This document shows positions 49,994 to 59,612 of a stretch of DNA of 64,000 nucleotides, in pieces (the stretch's first letter is position 1; every line of letters starts with the position of its first letter). Location of the stretch: the NCBI GenBank assembly GCA_028749475.1, contig JAQVWN010000005.1:50959-114958 (forward strand), read 5' to 3'. A program made the translations under genes and the position numbers. This DNA comes from Thomasclavelia sp. Lineage in GTDB: Bacteria > Bacillota_I > Bacilli_A > Erysipelotrichales > Coprobacillaceae. The notes under the pieces were generated by a model. It saw only the letters and a list, made by a program, of their open reading frames with translations. It searched no databases and had not been told where the DNA came from.

Positions 49994-51281
49994 TTTTTTT
50001 CTTCTCCTTTGGAATAATTAGATTTAAGACTATTCCAACTATTGCAGCTAGGGCTGTACCTGAAAGTGTTGCAGAAGCACTAATTGGTAGAACTGCTCCT
50101 CCAAGTCCAAGAACAAGCATTGCAGATGCAATAACTAAATTACGTTGTTTAGAGAAATCAACATTGTTATCAACTAATACTCTAAGTCCATTACTAGCAA
50201 TAACTCCATATAATAGAATACTCATTCCTCCAAGAACACAACTAGGTATTGATGAAATTACGGCAGCAATCTTTCCTGAGAATGAAAGTAAAATAGCAAT
50301 ACATGCTGCCCCACAAGTAACGTATACAGATCCAACTTTCGTCATTCCAATGACACCAGTGTTTTCTCCATAAGTTGTATTAGCAGGCCCACCGATTAAA
50401 GCAGATACTGCTGTAGCTAAACCATCACCTGTAAGTGTACGATGAAGCCCTGGATCCTTTAAGAAATTCTTACCACAAATTTTACCAAGTACTGTATGAT
50501 CTCCTATATGTTCAGAAATAGTAACTAAAGCTACTGGTAAGATTGCAAGAGTTTCTGGTCCGAAATAGAAATTATAGCTTTTAAATCCTGATACTTTAAA
50601 TGGTAGTATAAATTCGGGAATTCTAAACCATGATGCTTTCGCAATATTTGAAAAATCAACTAATCCAAAAGCAGCCGATAAAGCATACCCAAAAGCAATT
50701 GCTACAAGGAATGGAACAATCTTTAAAAATCCTTTAGCTTTTGTAGATACAAAAGCAGCAATTAAAAATGTTAAAACAGCTACTAACATTTCTTTCCAGT
50801 TACCACCAGAAACAAATCCAGCATTACTAACAGCATTACTTGCTAGTGATAATCCAATAACAGCAATCATTGGTCCAATAACAATTGGTGGAAGTAATTT
50901 ATCAATCCATCCTTCACCTGTAAACTTAACAATTAAACCAACAACACAATAAATAACCCCAACTAATATAAGCCCTGTTTGAGCCGCATCATAACTACCA
51001 TGCATTGCTTTTACAGCAATTTGAACTGCTGCAATATACGCAAATGAACTTCCTAAATACACTGGTACTGATTTTTTAGTACACATTGTGTAAATAAGTG
51101 TTCCAATACCTGATGCAAATAATGCAACTGATACAGGATAACCTGTAAGCATTGGAACTAAGATAGTAGCTCCAAACATTGCAAATACGTGTTGAATACT
51201 TAAGAATAACCAAGTAAGTGGCTCTGGTTTTTCTTTAATACCAATCGTAAGATGAACATCTTTGTCTCTCATATTTTCCAT
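49986..51281 (-). CDS. Uracil/xanthine permease family transporter
   Basis: 431 residues, about 12-14 transmembrane segments, NCS2/UraA family. FGATILVPMLTG at the N-terminus, VGPMIAVIGLSLA, and the substrate-binding ETLAILPVALVTISEHIGDHT match UraA-type transporters rather than xanthine permeases. It imports uracil in symport with protons. GAGGGGG precedes the ATG. It lies just after malQ, 12 bases away, with the DUF5684 gene overlapping downstream. Confidence 0.9.
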   Translation of the reverse strand: MENMRDKDVHLTIGIKEKPEPLTWLFLSIQHVFAMFGATILVPMLTGYPVSVALFASGIGTLIYTMCTKKSVPVYLGSSFAYIAAVQIAVKAMHGSYDAAQTGLILVGVIYCVVGLIVKFTGEGWIDKLLPPIVIGPMIAVIGLSLASNAVSNAGFVSGGNWKEMLVAVLTFLIAAFVSTKAKGFLKIVPFLVAIAFGYALSAAFGLVDFSNIAKASWFRIPEFILPFKVSGFKSYNFYFGPETLAILPVALVTISEHIGDHTVLGKICGKNFLKDPGLHRTLTGDGLATAVSALIGGPANTTYGENTGVIGMTKVGSVYVTCGAACIAILLSFSGKIAAVISSIPSCVLGGMSILLYGVIASNGLRVLVDNNVDFSKQRNLVIASAMLVLGLGGAVLPISASATLSGTALAAIVGIVLNLIIPKEKKKNE

Positions 51282-51293
51282 ATATATCCCCCT

Positions 51294-52760
51294 CTAGACT
51301 CTACTTGTTCTTTTTAGTATTTCACTTATAATATCATGTTTACCTTTAAATTCTTCAAAGTCTTCTAAACGCCAAGTCCAATTATCATCTGATATTGTAC
51401 CTGGAAGATTATATCTAGCTTCATTACCTCTCCCCAGGATATCTTGAACCTGAGTAATAGCTATATCACAATCAGTCGCGAAGACATGATACATAAGTAA
51501 ATAATCAATGTTATACATCGGATAATTAAAACTTCTAAGTATGTTGTATATTCTTTCTTTATCGTTATCTAATAATCCATTATACCAACCAGCAAGTGGT
51601 GCATTATCATGGGTACCAGTATAAACAATACAATTTTTAGGTAATCGATAATTATCAATTGCATAGTCTTGATCAAAACAATATTGAATTACTTTCATCC
51701 CCATTAAATCATAAGCATCTCGGAGTTGTTCAACCTCTGGTCTAATATCTCCTAAATCTTCAACTACCATATTAAGATGTGGAATTTGATTAAAGATTGA
51801 ATCCATAAAACTATATGATGGTCCTTCTTCATAGTGACCATTTCTAGCAGTTGTTTCCCCATAAGGAATTTGCCAATAAGTATCAATAGCTCGAAAGTGA
51901 TCTATTCTAATTACATCAAATAAATAACTAGTCCATTTAAATCTATCCACCCAATATTTATAATTATTATCTTTTAAGTATTTCCAGTCATATGTTGGAT
52001 GATTCCATAATTGTCCATCAGCGTTAAAGTAATCAGGAGAAGCTCCTGATACAAAAACAGGAAGTTCGTTTTCATCTAAATCAAAGCATTTTTTATTATT
52101 ATAAACATCACTACTGTCATACCCAACATAAAAAGGTAAATCTCCAAGTAATGTAACCTCATGTTTTTTTGCATAAGTATGTATTTCTTTAAATTGTTCA
52201 AACGCAATAAATTGAACAAACTTATGATAATTAATGATCTTAGTAAGTCCTTTTTTACTAGGATTATCTTTATCTTGTTTGTTCCATTTATCCCAAGGTT
52301 TGTTTTTATTTTTATATTTTAAAGCCATGTATAAAGCGTAATCATCTAACCAAAAAGCTTCTTTAGTAAAAGCTTTATATTCTTCTTTTTTATAATTAGT
52401 ACTTTTAAAAGCATTAAAAGCCTCTTCTAATTTTTTTCTTTTATAACTTCTAACTTGATCATATTGAACGCGGCCAGTATTTTTAATATTAGATTTTTTA
52501 GTAATTAATTTATTCTTTTTCAAAGCATTGATATCAATATATATTTCATCAATAGCAAATGAAGAAAAAGGAGTATAAGGAGAATTACCATCACTAGATG
52601 GATTTAATGGCAAAATTTGCCAAATCTTAAATCCCATTTTGGAAATAATCTTTACAAATTCCTTTGCTTCATTACCAAAGTCACCTATTCCACTATTAGA
52701 TGGTAATGCAGCCATTGGTAAAATTATTCCTGCTTGTCTTGAATGAATGTCATATTTCAT
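51294..52760 (-). CDS. malQ: 4-alpha-glucanotransferase MalQ
   Basis: 488 residues, GH77. The catalytic nucleophile Asp is in FDVIRIDHFRA, the acid/base Glu in NMVVEDLGDI and the third Asp in YTGTHDNAP. N-terminal GIILPMAALPSNSGIGDFG is typical. It disproportionates maltodextrins and may help recycle glycogen or use maltose. AAGGGGAAA precedes the ATG. No other starch or maltose genes are adjacent. Confidence 0.95.
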   Translation of the reverse strand: MKYDIHSRQAGIILPMAALPSNSGIGDFGNEAKEFVKIISKMGFKIWQILPLNPSSDGNSPYTPFSSFAIDEIYIDINALKKNKLITKKSNIKNTGRVQYDQVRSYKRKKLEEAFNAFKSTNYKKEEYKAFTKEAFWLDDYALYMALKYKNKNKPWDKWNKQDKDNPSKKGLTKIINYHKFVQFIAFEQFKEIHTYAKKHEVTLLGDLPFYVGYDSSDVYNNKKCFDLDENELPVFVSGASPDYFNADGQLWNHPTYDWKYLKDNNYKYWVDRFKWTSYLFDVIRIDHFRAIDTYWQIPYGETTARNGHYEEGPSYSFMDSIFNQIPHLNMVVEDLGDIRPEVEQLRDAYDLMGMKVIQYCFDQDYAIDNYRLPKNCIVYTGTHDNAPLAGWYNGLLDNDKERIYNILRSFNYPMYNIDYLLMYHVFATDCDIAITQVQDILGRGNEARYNLPGTISDDNWTWRLEDFEEFKGKHDIISEILKRTSRV

Positions 52761-52845
52761 AATGATTTCCCCTTAATTACGAACAATATAGCATAATTGT
52801 TATTAATAAAATACTTTAATAATATATTAAAGTTATTTTTTTATT

Positions 52846-52921
52846 TGGTGCGCCTAACAAGATTCGAACTTGCAACCTTCAGAGTCGGAGTCTGACACTC
52901 TATCCGTTGAGCTATAGGCGC
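52846..52921 (-). tRNA. tRNA-Arg (anticodon CCG)
   Basis: Cloverleaf on the minus strand: acceptor GCGCCTA with TAGGCGC, anticodon stem TCAGA/TCTGA around loop CTCCGAC (anticodon CCG, codon CGG), T stem with TTCGAAT, then discriminator A and an encoded CCA. Isolated gene between malQ and the assT-like gene. The flanks (52761-52845 and 52922-53054) are AT-rich and show no gene or clear hairpin. Confidence 0.95.
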
Positions 52922-53054
52922 ATACCTAATTCATTTTACATTTAATAAAGACAAAATAAAAGTATCATTTTATATTTCGTTATAGATTATTTAATCCCAA
53001 TATTTTCGATTCAATTACTAATATTTTCCCATATTTATTTAATATTATGACATT

Positions 53055-54710
53055 ATGAAAAAAATAAATGAAAATAAAAAAAGAATAATTGGATTATTGA
53101 TGACAATAGCTTTAATTGTTGTAACGATTTTAGGAGGTAATATAAAAGAATCTTTAGCCACCACCATAGAAGCAAAAGAAGATTCTAATTCAAATGTTTA
53201 TACATTTGAATATAATGATAAAAACACTGCTCAAGATATTTATAACGCTTCTACTAGCAGTCTAACTACTAGTAAAATTGAAACCTTAAAATCTCAAAAC
53301 AATTATACTGCTAATAATCCACTAGTGATTTACAATCCCTATCGAACTAACAATAACTCTTTATATGTATACTTTAAAACCTATAAGAGCCTATCTGTTA
53401 AATATACTATTCATGTTGATGATGATAGCATTGCCGATTATACAAATACCCTTTCTAGTAACACAAAGAAAGAACATGAGTATAATTTAATTGGTTTAGT
53501 ACAAGGTCAAACCAATATCATTACTTTAAGTTATTATAATGGTGGCGGTAAATTAATAAACACTAAAACTATTACTTATGATGTACCAAGTAAACAAGGA
53601 ACAGAAGAAACAGTATTAAGTAGTACTAGTGGTACTAGTACTACAGAATTAGAAAATGGTTTATATACCATTTTAGGTAATGATAGCGATGATCAAGATT
53701 TTGTATATATGTACGATAATAATGGTATTCTTAGATGTGAAATACCTATCATTGGATATCGCGCTCACACCATTTTATTTGATGATAATTATATGTATTA
53801 TAGTATCTCTCAAACAAAAATAGCTCAGGTTAATGCCCTTGGAGAAGTTACAAAAGTTTTTAGTACTGGAAAATACGAATTACACCATGACTACACTTTT
53901 GATAATGATGGCAATCTATTGATACTAGCAAACAATACTAAAAAAACAACTGAAGAAGATTGTATTATTAAAATCGATATAGAATCAGGTGATATTAGTG
54001 AAGTGTTAGATATGGAATCAATATTTTCTTCTTACGTAGATACCTGTACACTAGACACAACTAGCACAAGAGATGAAGGAGAAGATGGTTTAGATTGGAT
54101 TCATATCAATTCAATTGAATATATAAATGGTGATGTTATCTTAAGTTCAAGAGAAACCTCTAGTATTATTAAAATAACTAATCTTGAGACTAATCCTAAG
54201 TTAGACTATTTAATAAGTGATGAAAGTATATGGGAAGATAGTGATTATAGTGACTATGTTCTAACAAAGATTGGTGATTTTAAAATCAATGCAGGTCAAC
54301 ATTCAGTCAGATTTTCACCTAGTGATCAAGAAGGTGTTTATTACTTAACGTTTTTTGATAATAACTACGGTAAAGCAAACTCTCAACCTAGTTTTGATTA
54401 CACAACTATCGGTATAACTAATCAAAATGCTTTTAAAGGAGATAACTCTTATTATTATGTTTATAAAGTAGATGAAAACAATAAGACATTTGAACTAGTT
54501 GATAGTATGGCAGTTACCTATTCAGGTATTGTTTCAAGTGTTCAAACACTTGATAATGGTAATATCGTAATTGATTCTGGTACTGCTGGTGTCTTTAGTG
54601 AATATGATAGCAACCATAACCTAATTAAATCTTTCACGATGAAACTGAATAAATATATGATTTATCGAGTTCATAAATATTCTTTTAATGGTTTTTGGTT
54701 CAATAAATAA
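53055..54710 (+). CDS. Arylsulfate sulfotransferase (AssT-like), secreted
   Basis: 551 residues with one N-terminal hydrophobic segment (about 11-28), so it is secreted or membrane-anchored. An N-terminal beta domain (about 45-180) precedes the beta-propeller of ASST. Candidate catalytic residues in order are His278 (LHHDYTF), His350 (DWIHINS), Arg366 (SSRETS) and His416 (AGQHSVRF), the same order as in the E. coli enzyme. These enzymes move sulfate between phenols without PAPS. No ribosome site is visible before the ATG at 53055. The DUF3781 gene begins within its last codons. Confidence 0.85.
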   Translation: MKKINENKKRIIGLLMTIALIVVTILGGNIKESLATTIEAKEDSNSNVYTFEYNDKNTAQDIYNASTSSLTTSKIETLKSQNNYTANNPLVIYNPYRTNNNSLYVYFKTYKSLSVKYTIHVDDDSIADYTNTLSSNTKKEHEYNLIGLVQGQTNIITLSYYNGGGKLINTKTITYDVPSKQGTEETVLSSTSGTSTTELENGLYTILGNDSDDQDFVYMYDNNGILRCEIPIIGYRAHTILFDDNYMYYSISQTKIAQVNALGEVTKVFSTGKYELHHDYTFDNDGNLLILANNTKKTTEEDCIIKIDIESGDISEVLDMESIFSSYVDTCTLDTTSTRDEGEDGLDWIHINSIEYINGDVILSSRETSSIIKITNLETNPKLDYLISDESIWEDSDYSDYVLTKIGDFKINAGQHSVRFSPSDQEGVYYLTFFDNNYGKANSQPSFDYTTIGITNQNAFKGDNSYYYVYKVDENNKTFELVDSMAVTYSGIVSSVQTLDNGNIVIDSGTAGVFSEYDSNHNLIKSFTMKLNKYMIYRVHKYSFNGFWFNK

Positions 54711-54966
54711 TTATAATGAACTTATGAATGATTTATTAAAAAACATTAACAAAATTCATACTACAATTCTTGGAGAAAAAAGGATTATTAACAATTTATC
54801 TTTAACTAATACCAATCCTGTTGAATATTGTAAGAGTATTGTTAAAGATAATAATTCTAGGATTATAGTTAAAGGAAAAAACTATTATATAAAAAAAGAT
54901 GATTTAATAATTACAATAAACAAATATTCTTATTCAATTATTACTGCTCATAAAAAAAGGCTATAA
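54688..54966 (+). CDS. DUF3781 family protein
   Basis: Up to 92 residues. The conserved part, KIHTTILGEKRIINNL, GKNYYIKKD and SYSIITAHKKR, matches my memory of DUF3781, a small protein family of unknown function in Firmicutes. It overlaps the assT-like gene by 23 bases if the ATG at 54688 is used; the ATG at 54724 gives 80 residues and also lacks a ribosome site. The start is therefore uncertain. It ends inside a bidirectional terminator. Confidence 0.6.
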   Translation: MVFGSINNYNELMNDLLKNINKIHTTILGEKRIINNLSLTNTNPVEYCKSIVKDNNSRIIVKGKNYYIKKDDLIITINKYSYSIITAHKKRL

Positions 54967-54987
54967 GTTTAACTTATAACCTTTTTT
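54952..54987. terminator. Bidirectional terminator between DUF3781 and nitroreductase genes
   Basis: AAAAAGG-C-TATAAG and CTTATA-A-CCTTTTT pair through one mismatch, with T runs of at least six bases in both orientations. Confidence 0.75.
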
Positions 54988-55722
54988 CTATTTGAAATTT
55001 TCTAACCAAAGTTTCATACTTCTAGTCATTTCTTCAATAAATGGTTGTGACCATTTACGACGATAAATGTTTTCAACAAGGTCTTTACCTAGACGACCAT
55101 CAACTTTAGCTTTATCATCAAACATTGCTTGGAGTTTCTTTTCATCAAATTTTTCATATTTATTTACACTAACTAAATATTTTTTATCAAAGCGAGTTGG
55201 CTTTTTACGATTGATTTGAGAAGTTGCTGGATGACCAAACACTAACATAGCCACTGGTACAGCGTATTTAGGAATATTCAATAGTTCTTGATGATATTCA
55301 TATTTTTCAATTATATCCCCAATAAAGCAACTTCCTATACCTAGACTTTCAGCTGCAATGGTTGCATTTTCGCTAGCTAAAAGAGTATCACTAGCAGCTA
55401 ACATAAAGTCACCAACCCCAGGAGTTCTTGCATCTTCATGATACATTTTAAAACTGTCATACCATTTTTGATAATCAGCAACAAAGATAAGGATCATTTT
55501 AGCTTCTTTGATAAAAGGTTGATTATCACAAGAAACAGCCAACTTATCTTTTAACTCTTGATCTTGAACATCTATTATTGATAGTAAAGACATGTTCCCA
55601 GCTGTTGGAGCTTGGATAGCTCCATCAATAATAATATCTTTTTCTTCTTCCGTTATTTCTTCATCCGTAAATATTCTTACTGATTTACGATTTTTTATTA
55701 CTTTTAAAGTTTCGTTTTCCAT
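54988..55722 (-). CDS. NfsA-like nitroreductase-family protein
   Basis: 244 residues of the FMN-dependent nitroreductase fold: NRKSVRIFTDEEI at the N-terminus, AIQAPTAGNMSLLSIIDV, and GIGSCFIGDI and CGH-like VFGHPATS. The total length and C-terminal stretch are closest to oxygen-insensitive NADPH nitroreductase types, which reduce flavins, quinones or nitro compounds. Substrate unknown. It is just downstream of the M24 peptidase gene with an 11-base gap. No binding partners nearby. Confidence 0.85.
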   Translation of the reverse strand: MENETLKVIKNRKSVRIFTDEEITEEEKDIIIDGAIQAPTAGNMSLLSIIDVQDQELKDKLAVSCDNQPFIKEAKMILIFVADYQKWYDSFKMYHEDARTPGVGDFMLAASDTLLASENATIAAESLGIGSCFIGDIIEKYEYHQELLNIPKYAVPVAMLVFGHPATSQINRKKPTRFDKKYLVSVNKYEKFDEKKLQAMFDDKAKVDGRLGKDLVENIYRRKWSQPFIEEMTRSMKLWLENFK

Positions 55723-55733
55723 TCTAAATCCTC

Positions 55734-56945
55734 TTATTTAATTAACTTAATTTCTTTTCGACCAGGATATAAATAATTAATTTTTTCATCTTTAAAAAGA
55801 ATTGTTTCTTCAGTAAACATTTGCCACGTTTCATTGTTATAAGTAGAAGTGGTATTGAGTTCTAAAGCCCAAATAGTATTGTTTATTAAAGTTACTTCAC
55901 CTCTTATTGGAATACTAGTTTGATTATTATATAAACCAATAGTAGGTCCAGGTCCATGACCAAAGTAGTTACAAGGATGAGAATAGAGAATTGGTTTTAA
56001 ATTCTCTTGATTCCCTATTTCTAAAGCTTTCTTTAATACTTCATTACCTGTTTTACCAACTTCCATACATTCACTTACAATATCTTGAAAACGATCATTG
56101 TCTTTCATAGCCTTAATTAAACTACTAGGAAGTTTGTCTTCATCTTCTCTTGCAATATAAGCAAGTCGTTGGGTATCAGTACACATATGAAGATATCTAA
56201 TACCAAAATCACAATGAATTAAATCACCATAATTTATTACCCCATATGATCTTTTGTTAGTAGTATTTAAATTTTGATAATCAACATCTGGTTCAAACCA
56301 ATAATCTAACCCTAAGTTCTTTACTTTTTCTCTAAACAAGAATTCCAAATCACTGCAAGTAGTTACTCCAGGGTTAATATTATTTTTTGAAAATACCTCA
56401 TCAATTATCTTATAGGCAATATTTACTACTTCAGGTAAATATTCAAGTTCAGTTTTTGTCCTATTTTCAAGAAGTCTTAGTCCTAAATAATCATCAGAGA
56501 TAAATAAACTTGGATCAATGACTTTAGCTAAAGTATTATAGCAACCTAGTGATAATCCATCGCTAGTAGCAAATGTGCTCGATTTATTAATGGCAATTTT
56601 TTTAGGTTTAAATTCTTCTAACAATCTCTTTAAAGCATTTTCTTGAGTCTCTTCATTGAAGTTATAATATCTTTGATAGTATTTTTCTACCCCTTCATCT
56701 GGCATACATAAGGATAATTTCTTTATTTCATTATTATCTTTTACAAAAGCTAGAATACATAATCTTCTAGCTGTAGGATAATTGGCAGGTACTAAAGCAT
56801 TAAACAAAGGATCTTCATTATATTCTTTACAACAGATAATCCACATATCCGCTTTACTATCATTCATAACTTTCGGTAAAACGTCATTTAATCTCTCTTC
56901 AAGAATCTTATTTATTATTTGGTATTGCTTTTTAATTGGTTTCAT
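55734..56945 (-). CDS. M24-family metallopeptidase, Xaa-Pro type
   Basis: 403 residues. The C-terminal pita-bread domain has the metal ligands Asp-Asp (IHCDFGIRY, CTDTQRL), His (GHGPGPTIGL), Glu (WALELN) and Glu (FTEETILF). The N-terminal creatinase-like domain precedes it. Members cleave Xaa-Pro peptides or are non-peptidase relatives; the presence of an oligopeptide importer next door supports a peptidase role. It lies between the oppA terminator and the nitroreductase. Confidence 0.82.
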   Translation of the reverse strand: MKPIKKQYQIINKILEERLNDVLPKVMNDSKADMWIICCKEYNEDPLFNALVPANYPTARRLCILAFVKDNNEIKKLSLCMPDEGVEKYYQRYYNFNEETQENALKRLLEEFKPKKIAINKSSTFATSDGLSLGCYNTLAKVIDPSLFISDDYLGLRLLENRTKTELEYLPEVVNIAYKIIDEVFSKNNINPGVTTCSDLEFLFREKVKNLGLDYWFEPDVDYQNLNTTNKRSYGVINYGDLIHCDFGIRYLHMCTDTQRLAYIAREDEDKLPSSLIKAMKDNDRFQDIVSECMEVGKTGNEVLKKALEIGNQENLKPILYSHPCNYFGHGPGPTIGLYNNQTSIPIRGEVTLINNTIWALELNTTSTYNNETWQMFTEETILFKDEKINYLYPGRKEIKLIK

Positions 56946-56959
56946 AAATTCTCCTTAAA

Positions 56960-56990
56960 GATAAAAAGCGCAGTTAACTGCGCTTTTTTT
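56960..56990 (-). terminator. Intrinsic terminator of the opp operon
   Basis: AAAAAGCGCAG-TTAA-CTGCGCTTTTT 11-bp stem after oppA, followed on the minus strand by TATCTTT. It separates the importer from the M24 gene. Confidence 0.85.
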
Positions 56991-56992
56991 GT

Positions 56993-58609
56993 TTAGTCTT
57001 TTAAAGAAGCTCTTGTTAGATCCCAGTGACCTTCAGGAGATGAAGTTACACCAGTTAACTTAGGATTCTTTAAGATTTTTTCAGAATAACTAAATAATGG
57101 AATTAAATAATGTTGAGTTCCAACTAAATAGTTTTCTGCTTCATGAAGCTTATTCATTCTTTCTGTTCCAGATAATGCTTCAGCTTCAGTAATTAATGCT
57201 TCGTATTTATCATCATCAACTGTGTTACCAGCTAAATCTTTTCCATAATACATTGATAAATAAGTCATTGGATCCATGTAATCAGCAGTCATGGCATGAC
57301 GGCATAATTCAAAGTCACCTTTATCTCTAGCAGCAAAGAATGCTTCTTTTTCACTAGATACAACTTTTAAATCAATATAAGCTTTCTTTAATTCTTGTTG
57401 TAAAGCAGTAGCTACATTTTTATGCATAGTGTTATCGTTATAAGTATAAGTAAGTTTTAACATATTACTATCACTATAACCTTTACTAGCCATAATAGTT
57501 TTAGCTTCATTTAAATCAGAATAAGCAAGTTTTTTAACAGCATCTTGTTCAGTTCTAAAGTCACCGTTTGCTCCAGGAATACCTTTTGGAATAAATCCAT
57601 TTAATTCAGAAGCGTTATCACCATATCCTAATGCTTTTAATACATCACTACGGTCTACAGCTAAACTTAAGGCATTTCTAATATCAACATCTTTTAATGC
57701 TTTATTTGTATTTTCATCACCAGAATTAATTAAAATGTAGTAATTACATACAAATGGATCAATTAAATAAACATTTTTCTTTAAAGATTTTGATGATTCT
57801 ACAGTATCATTGTTAACACTTGTAGCAAAATCAATTTCTCCAGATTGGAATGCAGAAGTTTCTGAATCCATATCAGACATAACTTGGAATTCAAGACTAT
57901 TTAGTTTAACTTCTTTTTTATCATAGTATTGATCATTCTTTTCCATTTCAATCTTAGATTTAGTATTTACAGAAGTAACTTTGAAAGCACCATTGTATGG
58001 TACATCATCCTTATTTCCCCATGTAGATTTAGTTTCACCATGTTTTGATACATAAGCTTCATTAACTGGGTAGAAAACAGTTGAAGTAAGTAATTTAGTG
58101 AAATAATCACATTTAGCTTTTAAAGTAATTTGGATTGTATTGTCATCAATAGCTTTAGCTCCAAAATCTTTTAAATCAGCAATTTTAGTACCATCAGTAG
58201 CACCTGCGATATAGTTAGAAATAAATGTAGAATAGTAAGCAGTACCCATTCCTAAAGAAACAGCTCTCTTCCAAGCATAAACGAAATCAGATGCTTTTAC
58301 TTTCTTTCCATTAGACCATTTAGCTTTACTATTAAATTTAATAGTATAAGTTAAACCGTCAGCACTAATCTCTGGCATATCAGTTGCTAGAGAAGTTACA
58401 ACATTACCTTCTTTATCTAATTTATAAAGACCTTCATAACATTGATTTAAAACATTTGCAGTAATTGAGTCATCAACGATAGCTGGATCTAAATCAGCAG
58501 TATCTCCACCAACTGCAACTTTTACATCAGCACTACTTGAACTACCACAACCTGTTAGAAGTGATAAACACATTAATGCTGATAAAGCATAACTTAATAG
58601 TTTTTTCAT
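56993..58609 (-). CDS. oppA: Oligopeptide ABC importer, substrate-binding lipoprotein OppA
   Basis: 538 residues. A lipoprotein signal with lipobox LLTGC leads into a SBP of the peptide/nickel class: VAVGGDTADLDPAIVDDS, LYKLDKEGNV, ATDMPEIS, DFVYAWKRAV, and the DPMTYLSMYYG stretch near the C-terminus. ATG 58609 follows AAAGGGGAA; an upstream in-frame ATG begins inside the oppF end. Last gene of the opp operon with its own terminator. Binds extracellular oligopeptides at the membrane surface. Confidence 0.94.
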   Translation of the reverse strand: MKKLLSYALSALMCLSLLTGCGSSSSADVKVAVGGDTADLDPAIVDDSITANVLNQCYEGLYKLDKEGNVVTSLATDMPEISADGLTYTIKFNSKAKWSNGKKVKASDFVYAWKRAVSLGMGTAYYSTFISNYIAGATDGTKIADLKDFGAKAIDDNTIQITLKAKCDYFTKLLTSTVFYPVNEAYVSKHGETKSTWGNKDDVPYNGAFKVTSVNTKSKIEMEKNDQYYDKKEVKLNSLEFQVMSDMDSETSAFQSGEIDFATSVNNDTVESSKSLKKNVYLIDPFVCNYYILINSGDENTNKALKDVDIRNALSLAVDRSDVLKALGYGDNASELNGFIPKGIPGANGDFRTEQDAVKKLAYSDLNEAKTIMASKGYSDSNMLKLTYTYNDNTMHKNVATALQQELKKAYIDLKVVSSEKEAFFAARDKGDFELCRHAMTADYMDPMTYLSMYYGKDLAGNTVDDDKYEALITEAEALSGTERMNKLHEAENYLVGTQHYLIPLFSYSEKILKNPKLTGVTSSPEGHWDLTRASLKD

Positions 58610-58628
58610 AATATTCCCCTTTCGACTA

Positions 58629-59609
58629 TTATTTTTCATATAAGAAACATGCGACTTTTCTACCGTTAACCTCTTTTAATTCAGGTTTACATTTTGCACA
58701 TTTCTCGCTTGCCTTTGGACAACGTGTTCTAAACACACAACCACTAGGCGGATTTATCGGACTTGGAAGTTCTCCTTCCAATACGATACGTTTTCTTTCC
58801 CTGGCTGTTTTAGGGTCAGGAATTGGCACTGATGAAAGTAAAGCTTGAGTATAAGGATGCATTGGTTTTTCATAAACATCATCAGCATCTCCTATTTCCA
58901 TCATGTTACCTAAATACATAACTCCAATACGATTTGAAATATGTTTAACCATAGACAAATCATGAGCAATAAACAAATAAGAAATTCCCATTTCTTTTTG
59001 AATCTTTTCTAATAAGTTAATTACTTGGGCTTGGATAGAAACATCCAAGGCACTAATTGGTTCGTCACAAACGATGAATTTAGGATTTAAAGCTAAGGTT
59101 CTAGCAATCCCAATTCTTTGTCTTTGACCACCAGAGAATTCATGAGGATATCTTCTGATATGATCAGGTTTTAATCCTACGATTTCTAGTAATTCTCTAA
59201 CTCTTTTTTCTCTTTCTTCTTTAGTATCATAAATCTTATGAATATCCATTGGTTCTCTAATAATTTCTCCAACAGTCATTCTTGGATTTAATGATGCATA
59301 AGGATCTTGGAAAATCATTTGCATATCTTTTTTAAATTGCTTTAATTGTTTACCTTTAATCTTAGTGATATCAACTCCTTGGAATTCAATAACACCAGAT
59401 GTTGGCTTATATATTTTAACTATAGCACGACCGGTAGTAGATTTACCACACCCAGATTCACCAACTAAACCAAATGTTTCTCCTTCTTTAATATCAAAAG
59501 AAACACCATCAACAGCTTTAACTATTTGTTTTTTCTTAAGGAAACCACCAGAGACAGGGAAATGAACTTTTAAGTCTTCAACTTTTAGGATTGTTTTTTT
59601 ATCATCCAT
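58629..59609 (-). CDS. oppF: Oligopeptide ABC importer ATPase OppF
   Basis: 326 residues. Walker A GESGCGKSTTGR, signature SGGQRQRIGIART, Walker B FIVCDEPIS and the C-terminal Cys motif (VFRTRCPKASEKC) of the OppD/F Fe-S-type tail. It pairs with OppD to power import. The ATG is three bases after the oppD stop. Most likely co-translated with the rest of the operon. Confidence 0.95.
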   Translation of the reverse strand: MDDKKTILKVEDLKVHFPVSGGFLKKKQIVKAVDGVSFDIKEGETFGLVGESGCGKSTTGRAIVKIYKPTSGVIEFQGVDITKIKGKQLKQFKKDMQMIFQDPYASLNPRMTVGEIIREPMDIHKIYDTKEEREKRVRELLEIVGLKPDHIRRYPHEFSGGQRQRIGIARTLALNPKFIVCDEPISALDVSIQAQVINLLEKIQKEMGISYLFIAHDLSMVKHISNRIGVMYLGNMMEIGDADDVYEKPMHPYTQALLSSVPIPDPKTARERKRIVLEGELPSPINPPSGCVFRTRCPKASEKCAKCKPELKEVNGRKVACFLYEK

Positions 59610-59612
59610 TCT

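Noticed and set aside
49586..51281. PyrR-type attenuator before the uracil permease
   Set aside because: Only 12 bases separate malQ from uraA in the direction of transcription, and no suitable leader is present.
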